Assembly: GCA_038527485.1 (NCBI GenBank)
Contig: JBCBFT010000023.1
Coordinates: 1-64,000 of the forward strand
Direction: 5' to 3'
Origin: JALEFZ01 sp038527485
GTDB taxonomy: Bacteria; Bacteroidota; Bacteroidia; J057
Length of the DNA: 64,000 nt
The translations under genes were made by a program, and so were the position numbers. Below are positions 10,186 through 19,607 of this stretch, in pieces (position 1 is the first letter of the stretch; every line of letters begins with the position of its first letter). The notes below the pieces were generated by a model. The model was not told the DNA's origin. It saw only the letters and a list, made by a program, of their open reading frames with translations, and searched no databases.

Positions 10186-10244
10186 TTGGGGAATGCCCCA
10201 AAAAGTACGATGATAATCAAGAGCTTGAGTGTTTTCATGTTCAT
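10182..10244 (-). other. Out-of-frame signal peptide of the gene at 9040-10185
   Basis: A 20-codon frame starts at the ATG at 10244 and stops with TGA overlapping the ATG at 10185. It reads MNMKTLKLLIIIVLFGAFPK: a short basic N-region, a hydrophobic core and a small-residue end. This is the export signal the downstream T9SS protein lacks, displaced by one base. Confidence 0.7.
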
Positions 10245-10322
10245 TTTTTTATTTATGTTATACTTACAAATTAAGATAACTCATCGCCGTTACACCTCCA
10301 AATTCATCTTACCAACTATACG

Positions 10323-10348
10323 CAAAAAGGCGGACCCAAAGGCCCGCC
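10323..10348 (-). terminator. Rho-independent terminator of the amylase gene
   Basis: On the minus strand a GC-rich stem of 8 bp (GGCGGGCC/GGTCCGCC with one G-U pair) has a 4-base loop and is followed by five T. It lies 33 bases after the amylase stop codon. Confidence 0.8.
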
Positions 10349-10380
10349 CACACCAGTTGTGTATGAATACGCGTCGATTT

Positions 10381-12132
10381 TTACTCTACTTGCAGTTTTT
10401 CCTGATACTGGATGCCCTCTCCATCCAATTTCAGTATGTACAAGCTTCTAGGTAGAACGCCGAGGTCAAGTTTGATGTGCTGGGTACCCGCAGCCAGACT
10501 GTAGGTGTCGTGCATGACACGTCTCCCACTCAAATCATACAAGGATAGCTGCACATCTGCATCCGTCTGGAGGTCGAGGCTGACTGTCGCACGATCTCTC
10601 GCAGGATTGGGATAGAGACTGATGTCTGTGGCCACATCTACTTGAGGCGCAGCAGTGCGGAAGTTCCAATTACCTTCTGTCACCCAAACCTCCTGGCAAG
10701 TGTAAAGATCGGGGCTTTGGCTACCGCCATTGTTACTGAAGATAAAGTTGGTACAGTTCGTGCCGTTGAAGGTGTACTTGTACCACCCGCTGCCTTCGGA
10801 CTGCATGCTGACGCCAGGCCAAGTCGTGGTCAATCCGCTAGGTGTTGCATTCCAGAAGTAGATCTCGGGATTGCTGTAAGAAGTAGGTCTGAAGTGCACG
10901 GTCAGGTTGCCTGCAGGAGCGGTTGATTTTTCCCATACAGCGTAGTCAGTGCCTGAAGCAGCCAATGTCCAACCTGAGCCTGAAGGCGACCATGAACCTG
11001 ATCCAATTTTCATCGCGACTTTGCCATCGATTTCGGCTGCATACAAGTTCCAGTTGGCGGCTTTGATGGAGAGAGAAGACGTGCTGGTGAGGCCATTGCG
11101 CTTGCGAATGTCGATCAGATCGCTGATGGGATTGTACAATCCCCAATCAAACAAGTGGTCCCAAAATACACAGGGTACGCCAGGGTGAGTCAAAATATAC
11201 GCATAGCCCTGCATCACTTTTCCTCCTGGGAAGGGCCAGTATCCTTGTGTACTTCCTGTATCGTGATTGTCAATAAACGTGACGGCTTTTGCTGGCCACC
11301 ATCCGATGACACCTGGAGCTCCGCCGTTGATTGAGAGTCTCCAAAGCTGGTTGTTGACAGCTTCTTGCAGTACCCCTTTGGTCGTGAAGTCAAAAGCAGT
11401 TGATTTTCCTTGTGTATCGTCGATCCAGTCTATGATTTGCTGGCGGTGGGCATTGACATTATTCAGATCCAAATTGTCCCAAAGCTCTCCTACAGAAAAA
11501 TAAGGATTCGTTGCGTCGTTGTACACCCCATTATAGTAGCCATTGAAGCCTCTGACATAATCATAGCGCCATCCGTCAAACCCTACATTGGACTTCAACC
11601 AGTTCATCCAAGCAATCAGATCATTTTGTACGGTCGTGTTGGTGTGGTCGATGTCGCGAGCCGCATGATAGTTGCCACCTGTATCCCAGTTTCCACAAGG
11701 ATTTCCTCCATTTTGTCCCCATTCATCGTTGGCTGTGACGGCCCAGCATCCCCATGTAGGCTGCTGAAAGTCGGCCCAGTTGGTCGCACCTACACGGTGG
11801 TTGATGACGATGTCGGCTAGGACTTTGATATTTTTTCCATGCAAGGTGTTGATACAGCTTTTCAATTCAGCCTCTGTACCATAATTGGTGGTCACATCGT
11901 AGAGTCTGCGCGGGAGATATCCTTGAGGAGCTGCGGCATCACTTGGCGGGGGCATCCATATCATGTCGATACCTGCTGCATCAATGGCGTTAGCATTGGC
12001 CTTGACGACATTATACCAACCTGTGGAATTGCTATGAGATTCCCAGTTGAATCCCTGGAGCATGACGTCGGACGATTGTCCGAAGGCGAGTGTTACGCCT
12101 ATTAATAGGAAAAGAATGAGTAGTTTTTTCAT
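10381..12132 (-). CDS. Secreted GH13 alpha-amylase with starch-binding and T9SS sorting domains
   Basis: This 583-residue enzyme should hydrolyse alpha-1,4-glucans outside the cell. Signal peptide: residues 1-19. The GH13 barrel shows the conserved regions: ADIVINHR (about 106-113), GWRYDYVRG with nucleophile Asp191, GELWD with acid/base Glu216, and FIDNHD with Asp291. An aromatic-rich module (about 400-490, with IYFWNA and WPGVSM) resembles a CBM26-type starch-binding domain. Residues about 505-583 form a T9SS sorting domain (LYPNPARDRATVSL). The start gives a clean signal peptide MKKLLILFLLIGVTLAFG. The gene directly upstream on the same strand is a membrane AraC-type regulator with carbohydrate-binding-like modules, so the two probably form a starch-sensing and degradation pair. 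Confidence 0.95.
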   Translation of the reverse strand: MKKLLILFLLIGVTLAFGQSSDVMLQGFNWESHSNSTGWYNVVKANANAIDAAGIDMIWMPPPSDAAAPQGYLPRRLYDVTTNYGTEAELKSCINTLHGKNIKVLADIVINHRVGATNWADFQQPTWGCWAVTANDEWGQNGGNPCGNWDTGGNYHAARDIDHTNTTVQNDLIAWMNWLKSNVGFDGWRYDYVRGFNGYYNGVYNDATNPYFSVGELWDNLDLNNVNAHRQQIIDWIDDTQGKSTAFDFTTKGVLQEAVNNQLWRLSINGGAPGVIGWWPAKAVTFIDNHDTGSTQGYWPFPGGKVMQGYAYILTHPGVPCVFWDHLFDWGLYNPISDLIDIRKRNGLTSTSSLSIKAANWNLYAAEIDGKVAMKIGSGSWSPSGSGWTLAASGTDYAVWEKSTAPAGNLTVHFRPTSYSNPEIYFWNATPSGLTTTWPGVSMQSEGSGWYKYTFNGTNCTNFIFSNNGGSQSPDLYTCQEVWVTEGNWNFRTAAPQVDVATDISLYPNPARDRATVSLDLQTDADVQLSLYDLSGRRVMHDTYSLAAGTQHIKLDLGVLPRSLYILKLDGEGIQYQEKLQVE

Positions 12133-12310
12133 TGATTTTAGTTTTTGATGTGTGATTGAAGGGATGAGTTACCAGGAAGCTTCTTTTACTCAACTTGTAT
12201 TCAACCTATCAAAAACTATCTTTCTACTCGTTCCAAATCATGAACTGGGCACTATTCAGAGAAGTACAAACGGATCAGATCATAAAATGATACCTTGATA
12301 TGTTTATAAA

Positions 12311-14227
12311 TCAATATGTTAGCTCATCTTGGTTTGCGGAAAGATTTTTTACGTATTCTCGGGGAGTTTGACCTGTAATTTTCTTAAACGCACGATTAAA
12401 TGCGGTTTTGGAGTTGAAGCCCACCTCTAATGCCAAAGCCAAAAGGGTATGGGAAGCATGTTCGTTATTTGCCAGTCGATTTTGAAATTCCTTTACCCGA
12501 TAATTATTGATGAATTCATTAAAATTCATCTCAAAACCTTCATTGATGGTACGAGACAGTTCATGTGTATTTGTTCCAATGGCCTCAGCTACTTCTGAAA
12601 GTGTGATTTTGGGACGCAGGTATGCTTTCTCGGTCTCCATATACTGGGTCACTTTTTCCTTCCACTTCTCTTCAAAGTCGTCTTTCCGAATAGATTTAGG
12701 CGGTTCTACCTCTATCACAGAAGTTTCGAAAGGTTGAGGATCAATAGCAATAGGAGAGAATTGGAACATCTCAGGATGGGCAAAGGCATAATAACCCAAG
12801 AAAAATACCGTCAAGGAAAGGCAGATCCACATGACGTCTGTAGATCTATCTGTCATATACGTCAGGTCTTGCCCCAGTATCCAATCCATTCCTCCTGTGA
12901 GTACTGTAGCCCACCCTATCAACAAGCAAAGCCCTTGCAAGTACATGATGGTTCGCAGAAAGGGAGTCTGAGAAGGATCTTGCGCCTCATACTTTGGGAC
13001 AAAACCTTTGAGATATCGGAAAATAAAAATCCAATATAAGGTATTGTAGACGAGTGCTAATGCGCCTGCTCCCCAAAAAGTAGGGCGAAAGCTTAGGTCC
13101 ACTACCCCACTGATAAAGGTCTCTTGATCCATGAGAAAGAGGGAAAAATAAGAGAACAGGTGGAGAAAAAATGGAATAAAATGCAGTCCATTTTTCCTAT
13201 TCATAGCCGTATCTCCCTCAGATTTCATCAACGTCCGTATATACAGCCAGAAAAGCGGCGCATACAAAAAGTAAATAAAGTCAGGGATTAGCAATAGCTT
13301 CGGCAGCGTCTGGAATACTTCACGATCGTACAGCGCGGCGCGTGTCGTCAAGGCAATGGCAAGCGCCATGATAAAAGCCGAGAGATAATAATTGGCCTGG
13401 AAGGTATTTTTCCGCACCGTCAGGATCACAAGGACAAGAAAAATACCCAAGATGGCAGAAAGCCACCAGATGAAGGTCAACGGATTCATCGCATTACCAG
13501 ATAGATCCTCCCAAGCAGAGATCTGCACCCTGACTTCCTCTGAACCTGCTGATTGCCAAATATAAGCTCGATTGGTTCGCGCCCGGCCATTCTTCTGTGC
13601 TTCAATTGTTTCCCAATTTCCGCGGGTAAACTTATACGCCAAGGTATCATGGAAAACAGGTATGTGTGCCTCATAGAGCGAGTCGCCGATGGGTGTCAAT
13701 TGATAACGCGGGTCTCCTGGGTGCCAACTGTTAAAGTTCCCCACAATGAATATAGGAGAAGCTGGCGGCGTATTTTCGGGGATACGTTCTACCACCACAC
13801 GCAGGGACCCTAGGACGGGTAAGGGCACCATATCTTCCCAGCTCAAGATTTTGATTTGTAGGGTATCCCCTGGATTTTTCTTTACATCCCACACGTGATT
13901 GGGGAGGGCATTGCCGAGCAAATCTCCTTCCACACGATCCCAGCTCCCTCTCGTAAACTTGAACTCCCATTTTTCTGGTAATGTATCAATCACAATACTC
14001 CAACTTCCATCTTGAAATCGTGTAAGTTGATATGCAGGATCAGCGGGCGACCAATCGTTGAGGGCACTTGTGACAAAAAGGGTATCTGCTAGGGGTGTTT
14101 GATTGGGGAGTTCATTGATGTACAACGTCCACTGTGCATAAAGAGGTCCTAGTCCCATCCCTCCCAGCATGGCACACAAGCTGAGAGTAGTAAGTATTCG
14201 CGCACGTAGATAATTGTATAGTTTCAT
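12311..14227 (-). CDS. Membrane AraC-family regulator with two N-terminal carbohydrate-binding-like modules
   Basis: This 638-residue protein has a signal peptide (1-31) and two tandem beta-sandwich modules (about 33-131 and 139-243). Each has the pattern LNDWSP/FNSWHP...YQLT...KFTRG.W, as in CBM48/AMPK-type glycogen-binding or related E-set domains. About seven hydrophobic helices (roughly 250-480) follow, and then a cytoplasmic AraC helix-turn-helix pair (about 540-635, with VGFNSKTAFNRAFKKITGQTPREY). I infer that the periplasmic modules bind an alpha-glucan or oligosaccharide and the signal passes to the DNA-binding part. It lies 178 bases upstream of the amylase gene on the same strand. 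AraC proteins with seven membrane helices are known in Bacteroidota; the paired glycan modules are the unusual part. Confidence 0.85.
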   Translation of the reverse strand: MKLYNYLRARILTTLSLCAMLGGMGLGPLYAQWTLYINELPNQTPLADTLFVTSALNDWSPADPAYQLTRFQDGSWSIVIDTLPEKWEFKFTRGSWDRVEGDLLGNALPNHVWDVKKNPGDTLQIKILSWEDMVPLPVLGSLRVVVERIPENTPPASPIFIVGNFNSWHPGDPRYQLTPIGDSLYEAHIPVFHDTLAYKFTRGNWETIEAQKNGRARTNRAYIWQSAGSEEVRVQISAWEDLSGNAMNPLTFIWWLSAILGIFLVLVILTVRKNTFQANYYLSAFIMALAIALTTRAALYDREVFQTLPKLLLIPDFIYFLYAPLFWLYIRTLMKSEGDTAMNRKNGLHFIPFFLHLFSYFSLFLMDQETFISGVVDLSFRPTFWGAGALALVYNTLYWIFIFRYLKGFVPKYEAQDPSQTPFLRTIMYLQGLCLLIGWATVLTGGMDWILGQDLTYMTDRSTDVMWICLSLTVFFLGYYAFAHPEMFQFSPIAIDPQPFETSVIEVEPPKSIRKDDFEEKWKEKVTQYMETEKAYLRPKITLSEVAEAIGTNTHELSRTINEGFEMNFNEFINNYRVKEFQNRLANNEHASHTLLALALEVGFNSKTAFNRAFKKITGQTPREYVKNLSANQDELTY

Positions 14228-14262
14228 CCTTGATGCACTAATATAGGAGAATGGTACAAGGC

Positions 14263-14295
14263 AAAAAAAAATAGGACCATAAAAATGATCCTATT
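14263..14295 (-). terminator. Rho-independent terminator after the nucleotide-sugar dehydrogenase
   Basis: On the minus strand an 11-bp stem (14285-14295 with 14270-14280, one G-U pair) and 4-base loop are followed by a run of eight or nine T. It separates the dehydrogenase gene from the AraC-type gene. Confidence 0.85.
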
Positions 14296-14320
14296 CTTAT
14301 TTACCTTTCCCGAAGGATGA

Positions 14321-15715
14321 TCAATGTTCCATGACGAGCTTAGGCTTCTCACCTGCATGTCCCAAGAGAATGACTTTATCTTTTCCGAGTTCGATGTCCT
14401 TGGTCATGTTGCGCGTATCAATGATACAGTTGGCATGCTTCACCACAAACTCCAAGTCAAAGTCATCATGATCTGTGATGAGAACCACACAGTTATAAGA
14501 AACAAGCATCTCTTCTGTAAGATCTACAGAGTAATAAGACTTACCCGCCACTACGTACTCTGGTGCCCAAGGATCGCTGTAATCGATGTGTTCAATCCCG
14601 CTTTCGATCAAGCGATGCATGACGGCTTCTGCAGGTGAGTGACGAAGGTCCTTGACATTTTTCTTAAATGAAACACCTAGGAGTAACACTTTAGCTTGTG
14701 ATACAGTGATAGGCTGTTTAGAAAGCTCACGAACGACTAGGTTGCTCACATGATAAGGCATGCCTTCGTTGACATTGGCGGCGAGGGTGATAAACTTCGT
14801 CTCGAAGTCAAACTTGCGCGCCAGCCATGAGAGATAGTAAGGATCGATGGGAATACAATGTCCTCCCACACCAGGCCCTGGCGTAAACTTCATGTATCCG
14901 AAGGGTTTGGTACTGGCAGCCTCGATGACTTCCCAGACATTGATGCCTCCCATACGTTCGCATAGTAGCGCGAGTTCATTGACCAGGGCGATATTTACGG
15001 AGCGGAAGATATTTTCCAGTAGCTTTTCCATTTCAGCTACCTTGGGATTGTCTACCAGGTATACCGTATCTATGATCTGACTATTAGCCAGTCCTCCGAG
15101 TATGCCACTCTCTTCATCTATCCCCCCTACTACGATAGGGGTATTGCCCGTGTGCCACGTTTGGTTTCCTGGATCTACACGTTCGGGAGAGAAAGCGACA
15201 AAATAATCTGTACCTGCGCTCAATCCTCCTTTATTCAATTCGGGTATCAGAAAATCTTCTGTTGTGCCTGGAAAAGTTGTACTCTTAAGGATCACCAGCG
15301 AGCCTTTTGCCAGATGTGGCGCCAGATTTTCTCCTGCTGAGATAATGTATCCGATATCGGGATCTTTGTGGGCATTGAAAGGGGTAGGTACAGCGATGAA
15401 AATGACATGCGTAGCTTCCAGCTCGGCATAGTCTGTCGTAGCGCGCAATAATCCTCCTCCTACAGCTGCTTCTACTTCTGCATCCACCAGATCTTCGATG
15501 AAATTCTCCCCACGGTTGAGCGCTTCTACTTTTTGTGTTGATACGTCCACACCTATGACCTGAAAGCCTTTCTTGGCATACTCTAAGGCAATAGGCATCC
15601 CAACGTATCCTAAGCCGACGACTCCTATTACGGCACTTTTATCGACGACTTTCGTCGAGAGAGAAAGTGCATCTCCCTCTAATGTTTGTATCAGCGCTTC
15701 GCTAAATTTTTTCAT
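14321..15715 (-). CDS. wbpA: Nucleotide-sugar dehydrogenase, UDP-GlcNAc 6-dehydrogenase (WbpA) type
   Basis: This 464-residue NAD-dependent enzyme oxidises the C6 hydroxyl of a UDP-HexNAc to the uronic acid, for capsule or O-antigen synthesis. Visible features are a Rossmann motif GVVGLGYVGMPIA (about 31-43), FSPERVDPGN (about 175-184), and the active-site loop GPGVGGHCIPIDPYYL with catalytic Cys287. A C-terminal NAD/UDP-sugar domain starts near 335 (VLLLGVSFKKNVKDLRHSPA). The loop wording fits WbpA/TviB-type UDP-GlcNAc dehydrogenases better than WecC, but this cannot be settled without alignment. It is the last gene before a strong terminator, and a glycosyltransferase and a flippase-like gene lie upstream on the same strand. 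Confidence 0.88.
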   Translation of the reverse strand: MKKFSEALIQTLEGDALSLSTKVVDKSAVIGVVGLGYVGMPIALEYAKKGFQVIGVDVSTQKVEALNRGENFIEDLVDAEVEAAVGGGLLRATTDYAELEATHVIFIAVPTPFNAHKDPDIGYIISAGENLAPHLAKGSLVILKSTTFPGTTEDFLIPELNKGGLSAGTDYFVAFSPERVDPGNQTWHTGNTPIVVGGIDEESGILGGLANSQIIDTVYLVDNPKVAEMEKLLENIFRSVNIALVNELALLCERMGGINVWEVIEAASTKPFGYMKFTPGPGVGGHCIPIDPYYLSWLARKFDFETKFITLAANVNEGMPYHVSNLVVRELSKQPITVSQAKVLLLGVSFKKNVKDLRHSPAEAVMHRLIESGIEHIDYSDPWAPEYVVAGKSYYSVDLTEEMLVSYNCVVLITDHDDFDLEFVVKHANCIIDTRNMTKDIELGKDKVILLGHAGEKPKLVMEH

Positions 15716-15798
15716 AATTGAATAATAGCAAAAAAAACTCCAATAAGGCTTACATCGCTAGTTAAAAAGCTTTTTGCTGGATGTAACGACAATAATGC

Positions 15799-17028
15799 TC
15801 AAAATTTTACGCTCAGCATCGTCACATCGTCTGTCACAGCATGTCCATCTGCAAAGTTCATCAACTCCTTTTCCAGATGAGACACTATTTCTTGGGCTGC
15901 AAAATTTCGGATTCTCTTCAATTCTTCAATAATTCTTTCGCTACCGAACATTTCCTCTTCCCCATTGGTCTGTTCGACCACTCCATCGGTAAACATGAAT
16001 AATACATCATCCCGATGAAATGGGAGTATGGTCTCTTGAACCTCTACCTCGGGGAGAATTCCCAGCAGCATACATCCTTTCTCCAGGCGAGATATTTCTT
16101 CTCCCTGAAATAAGATGGGATAGTTATGACCAGCATTGATGTAAGCAAATGTATGAGAATCAATCTCTACTCGAACGACGAATAATGTCACAAATTTATC
16201 TCCCTCTACAATATGGTAAAGAGAACGATTGAGTTCTTTCACGATGATGTCCAGATCGTTGTACTGGGCGCAAAGGCTACGGAAACTTGCTTGCAGATTG
16301 GCCATCAGTAGGGCGGCTCCAATTCCTTTCCCCGAAACATCTGCAATGCAGAGAAAAATATTTCCGTTGTCCTTTTTAACCACATCAAAAAAGTCTCCTC
16401 CCACCCCATGATGTGCCTTGTTGAGTCCAAATATGTCGAGTTCTGAAAAACGACTAAAATCGGAAATCATCAACTGCTCTTGTATCTGAGAAGCAACTTC
16501 CAGTTCTTTTGTCAAGAACTCCTGCGCGACCTTCTCTTTGATGAGGTTTCGATTCTGAATGGCAACTGCCAAGATATTTCCGATCGTCTCTATAAAAATG
16601 AGGTCATTTTCGGCTTCGACAGGAGAATCTGCAAAATCAGCAATGGCGAAAGAGGCAACAACCTCTCCATAATGGTTCACAGGGATGACATATTCCACTG
16701 CTCTTTTGCTAAGCTGCGGCAAGGTCACAGGATCTACTTTTACCATTTTGTCCTGCTCGACCATCTCCTCTACACTCTCTTCTGCAAAAGGCTTAAATCC
16801 CAAGCGAGCGCCTTCTTGCCATGTATCTTCCTCTAGATAAAAGATGGCCATCTTACGTACACCCAGCTGTGCCCTCAAAGTATTGCGCACGATCAGACAG
16901 AGGTTACGAATCGTCATACCCTCATGGTTGATTGTACGCAGTACGTCTAGAAGTGCATCTGCTTCTAGTCTCTTGAGCTCCAAGAGCTTCTGTGGATCCG
17001 TCGTGTTGTAAACGTTCTCAGCCTTCAT
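15799..17028 (-). CDS. GAF-domain PP2C-type (SpoIIE) serine phosphatase
   Basis: This is a 409-residue soluble protein. The first ~170 residues look like a GAF sensory domain (FIETIGNILAVAIQNRNLIKEKV at its end). A short coiled linker (ELEVASQIQEQL) leads into a SpoIIE/PP2C catalytic domain (about 195-409). The metal-binding motifs are GGDFFDV, CIADVSGKGIGAALLMA, FAYINAGHNYPILF and FTDGVVEQTN. Such enzymes dephosphorylate serine residues of anti-anti-sigma or other partner-switch proteins. No STAS or kinase partner is seen nearby. It starts 5 bases after the permease gene ends, so the two are co-transcribed. The start MKAENVYNTTDP is the only good Met. Confidence 0.92.
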   Translation of the reverse strand: MKAENVYNTTDPQKLLELKRLEADALLDVLRTINHEGMTIRNLCLIVRNTLRAQLGVRKMAIFYLEEDTWQEGARLGFKPFAEESVEEMVEQDKMVKVDPVTLPQLSKRAVEYVIPVNHYGEVVASFAIADFADSPVEAENDLIFIETIGNILAVAIQNRNLIKEKVAQEFLTKELEVASQIQEQLMISDFSRFSELDIFGLNKAHHGVGGDFFDVVKKDNGNIFLCIADVSGKGIGAALLMANLQASFRSLCAQYNDLDIIVKELNRSLYHIVEGDKFVTLFVVRVEIDSHTFAYINAGHNYPILFQGEEISRLEKGCMLLGILPEVEVQETILPFHRDDVLFMFTDGVVEQTNGEEEMFGSERIIEELKRIRNFAAQEIVSHLEKELMNFADGHAVTDDVTMLSVKF

Positions 17029-17033
17029 CTTCC

Positions 17034-18155
17034 CTACAACTTTACATCGAGCGCATCACGCAGCCCGATTCCGATCAGGTTGATCGAAACAATCAATAAG
17101 ATCAAGGCTAAGCCTGGATAAAAGGCTAACCATTGACCATAATCAAACACAATATACGTATAACCTTCGTAGATCATCTGTCCCCATGTAGGAACAGGAA
17201 CTTCTACCCCAATGCCTAAAAAGCTCAATCCAGATTCAATCAGGACCGCAGCCCCAAAGTTAGCTACTGCTATAACGATCACGGGACTGAGGATATTGGG
17301 GAATACATGGCGAAAGAGAATATGCCAATCCGAATACCCCATGGCTTTCCCAGCTTCTGTAAATAGCTGTTCTCTCACCTCTTTAATTTGTCCTCTGACC
17401 AATCGGGCTACTTCTACCCAAATGGACAGTCCAATAGCGAGGAGAAGCTGCCAAAATCCTTTGTCAAATACAAATGTAATGGTGAGCGCAAGCAACAATG
17501 TGGGCAAGGACCAAAGCACTGAAATGAGCCACATAATTGCGCTATCGACGGGTACTTTGACTTTCCCAATCATCCATCGGTCATCACCTAGAAATCCCGC
17601 GAGCCCTCCGATCAACAAGCCCAAAGACAGACTAATGGTCACGGCTAGAATCCCAATGGTCAAGCTGACACGGGTCCCCAATAAGATTCGACTCAGCAAG
17701 TCTCTTCCAAATGTATCGGTTCCCAACCTATAGGTTCGCTGTTCTACATGGGCTTGAACAAAAGCAGCCTTATCTGTTCTCTGCCTAAAGATCTCCCACG
17801 TCAGGCTGTCTTGCCGCCCTGTATATTGTACAAAGCGTACGGATGTCTCTGTCAATACAAGACTTCCTGTATCCTGCAAAGCAATGGGGATCGCACGTGT
17901 CTCGCGACCTGTCCAAAACCACCAAGCACTCTCCTCAATCTCCCTCTCTAGCGGTACGTTTAAAATCCATGCAGTAGTACCAGGTGCTTTTTTGGCCAAT
18001 GGCAATATTTGCTCATTCGCATGGCGTGTCGCATCGGGCGTGATCAGATAACCTGCAATAGCTATCACCAAGCAAAGCAGGACATATCCTAGCCCCAACA
18101 TAGCAGGTAGATGCCGACGAAATTTTTGCCATGCCAATTGACTCGGACTGCTCAT
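17034..18155 (-). CDS. ABC transporter permease, OppC/DppC type
   Basis: This 373-residue inner-membrane permease is of the peptide/nickel import family. One helix sits near residues 17-36, and a periplasmic insertion of about 110 residues follows (about 37-145). A short motif, YRLGTDTFGRDLLSRIL, precedes the permease core with five more helices. The EAA loop is visible as EAGKAMGYSDWHILFRHVFPNI, followed by FLGIGVEVPVPTWG. The family normally works with OppB, ATPases and a binding protein, none of which is in the window, so partners must be encoded elsewhere. It is packed between a small gene and the SpoIIE phosphatase gene. Confidence 0.92.
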   Translation of the reverse strand: MSSPSQLAWQKFRRHLPAMLGLGYVLLCLVIAIAGYLITPDATRHANEQILPLAKKAPGTTAWILNVPLEREIEESAWWFWTGRETRAIPIALQDTGSLVLTETSVRFVQYTGRQDSLTWEIFRQRTDKAAFVQAHVEQRTYRLGTDTFGRDLLSRILLGTRVSLTIGILAVTISLSLGLLIGGLAGFLGDDRWMIGKVKVPVDSAIMWLISVLWSLPTLLLALTITFVFDKGFWQLLLAIGLSIWVEVARLVRGQIKEVREQLFTEAGKAMGYSDWHILFRHVFPNILSPVIVIAVANFGAAVLIESGLSFLGIGVEVPVPTWGQMIYEGYTYIVFDYGQWLAFYPGLALILLIVSINLIGIGLRDALDVKL

Positions 18156-18198
18156 GAGGGCAATTTACAAATAATATGGAAGGCGCATACAAAGGAAA

Positions 18199-18480
18199 TC
18201 AATGCCCATTGTGGCGTAGGAGCCCCTCCTTAGTTGCCAGAAATTGATACTCCTGCAAATTGTCACTGTCATATATATTAGTACGAACATAGTCATTGGC
18301 TCCTTCATCCATTTGCATGACTTGTACCCACCCCTTGTCGATCATATTCTTCATTTCATCTAGCACGACCGGGCGAGGGAAATCGACTTCATCCAAGATA
18401 TTTTGTAAGGGCTCTACAAAGTATATAGCATCTAGTATTTGAAATTGGAGGTCGCTCATTGGTTCGCTTATGTTACCCAT
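18199..18480 (-). CDS. Small conserved-looking hypothetical protein
   Basis: The frame encodes 93 residues, or 86 if translation starts at the second Met (18459), which would avoid the 13-base overlap with the glycosyltransferase gene upstream. It is acidic and predicted helical (DLQFQILDAIYFVEP, then VVLDEMKNMIDKGWVQVM), reminiscent of a small winged-helix fold but without a diagnostic motif. Its tight packing between the glycosyltransferase and the permease on the same strand argues that it is real. No function is assigned. Confidence 0.7.
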   Translation of the reverse strand: MGNISEPMSDLQFQILDAIYFVEPLQNILDEVDFPRPVVLDEMKNMIDKGWVQVMQMDEGANDYVRTNIYDSDNLQEYQFLATKEGLLRHNGH

Positions 18481-19607
18481 CTTTCCTTCCAGTTATAAGA
18501 TTTGACAAAATTTCCTGCAATTCCGATCCACAATACATAGGGTATGTATACCAATTCTAGCAGGAAAAAATCTTTCAAGAGCTGAAAATTAGAAAAAAAT
18601 CTAGCGGCTCGGTGCATCAAATAAAAATCTGCACTTATTTTCCATGCAATTAAGGCAAGTCCCCAAAGCCAATAATTCATATCTCCAAAGCCCAACACCA
18701 AGAGTATAGGAAATGTCCAAAAGCCGAGGTAGGATAAAAGCTGAATCCCATTTGTCCTTCTGTTGACGTATGCGCGGGCTTTACTCACCCACCTCAACCG
18801 CTGAGCCCGTAAGCTCGACCAGTCCGAAAGCGAGGGCGTTCGTACGATGGCATTGCGATTTTTGGCAAATCGGATCTGGTATTTCCCCAATCCTTGTATC
18901 TTTTGCATCAACAACTCGTCGTCGCCAGAGGCCACATGGTCCACACCTTCGAAGCCATTTACCTCCTGAAAGACGGCTCTGGTATATGCGAGGTTTGCAC
19001 CGTTGACCATGTTGGGTCTTCCTGCTCCGATGGCTCCTCCTGCAAGCGCAACCAGTCCCATCGTCTCAATCGCTTGTAAGCGTTGAATGGTATGATGAGT
19101 GTATGTGAGCTCAATAGGTCCTGCGACCATCGCGGTATGACCGACAAATTGGGATGCCATAACTGCGGCCCAACTCTCTGCTACATAGCAATCTGCATCC
19201 ATTTGAAGGATCAGGTCTCCTGTTGCTTCTCTTACCCCTCGGGTGATGGCTGCTTTTTTCCCTTTTTCTTCTTCCGTAAGGTCGATCACCTTAAAATACG
19301 TATGCCGCGTCTCCAGCAATTGCGCGATCGCCCTTGTCCCATCAGTCGAATGGTCATTTACCAAAATGATCTCCAGTTTATCCAAAGGGTAATGCTGCCT
19401 AAGCACACTGTGTAAGGTCCGTGAAAGGTGCTCGGCTTCATTCCTGGCTGGAATCAAAATGGTAATTGTGGGTAAGAGAGGATCTGGAAGGGTTTTATTT
19501 GGACGAATACGCTCGAACCACCATCCACTCCAAAACACAAATCCCCCATAGAATACCATACATGCTGTGAGAATCGAGACGAATACAAGCATAAAATAAG
19601 GGATCAA
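18468..19607 (-). CDS. Membrane glycosyltransferase, family 2
   Basis: This 379-residue enzyme should transfer a sugar from a nucleotide-sugar donor to an envelope acceptor. An N-terminal membrane helix (about 5-30) precedes a GT-A domain with TILIPARNEAEHLSRTL, the DHSTDGT segment, the metal-binding DAD (QMDADCYV), the GDDELL acid motif and QRLRWVSKA (the QxxRW motif of processive GT2 enzymes). Two or three C-terminal membrane helices follow. The combination resembles cellulose synthase/ceramide glucosyltransferase-like GT2 proteins. The acceptor is unknown. It heads a run of minus-strand genes down to 14321. Confidence 0.92.
   Translation of the reverse strand: MIPYFMLVFVSILTACMVFYGGFVFWSGWWFERIRPNKTLPDPLLPTITILIPARNEAEHLSRTLHSVLRQHYPLDKLEIILVNDHSTDGTRAIAQLLETRHTYFKVIDLTEEEKGKKAAITRGVREATGDLILQMDADCYVAESWAAVMASQFVGHTAMVAGPIELTYTHHTIQRLQAIETMGLVALAGGAIGAGRPNMVNGANLAYTRAVFQEVNGFEGVDHVASGDDELLMQKIQGLGKYQIRFAKNRNAIVRTPSLSDWSSLRAQRLRWVSKARAYVNRRTNGIQLLSYLGFWTFPILLVLGFGDMNYWLWGLALIAWKISADFYLMHRAARFFSNFQLLKDFFLLELVYIPYVLWIGIAGNFVKSYNWKERWVT

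Noticed and set aside
10186..10455. Plus-strand 89-codon frame opposite the broken signal peptide and amylase end
   Set aside because: It runs over the amylase terminator and the antisense of two genes; the hydrophobic part is explained by the reverse complement of AT-rich sequence.
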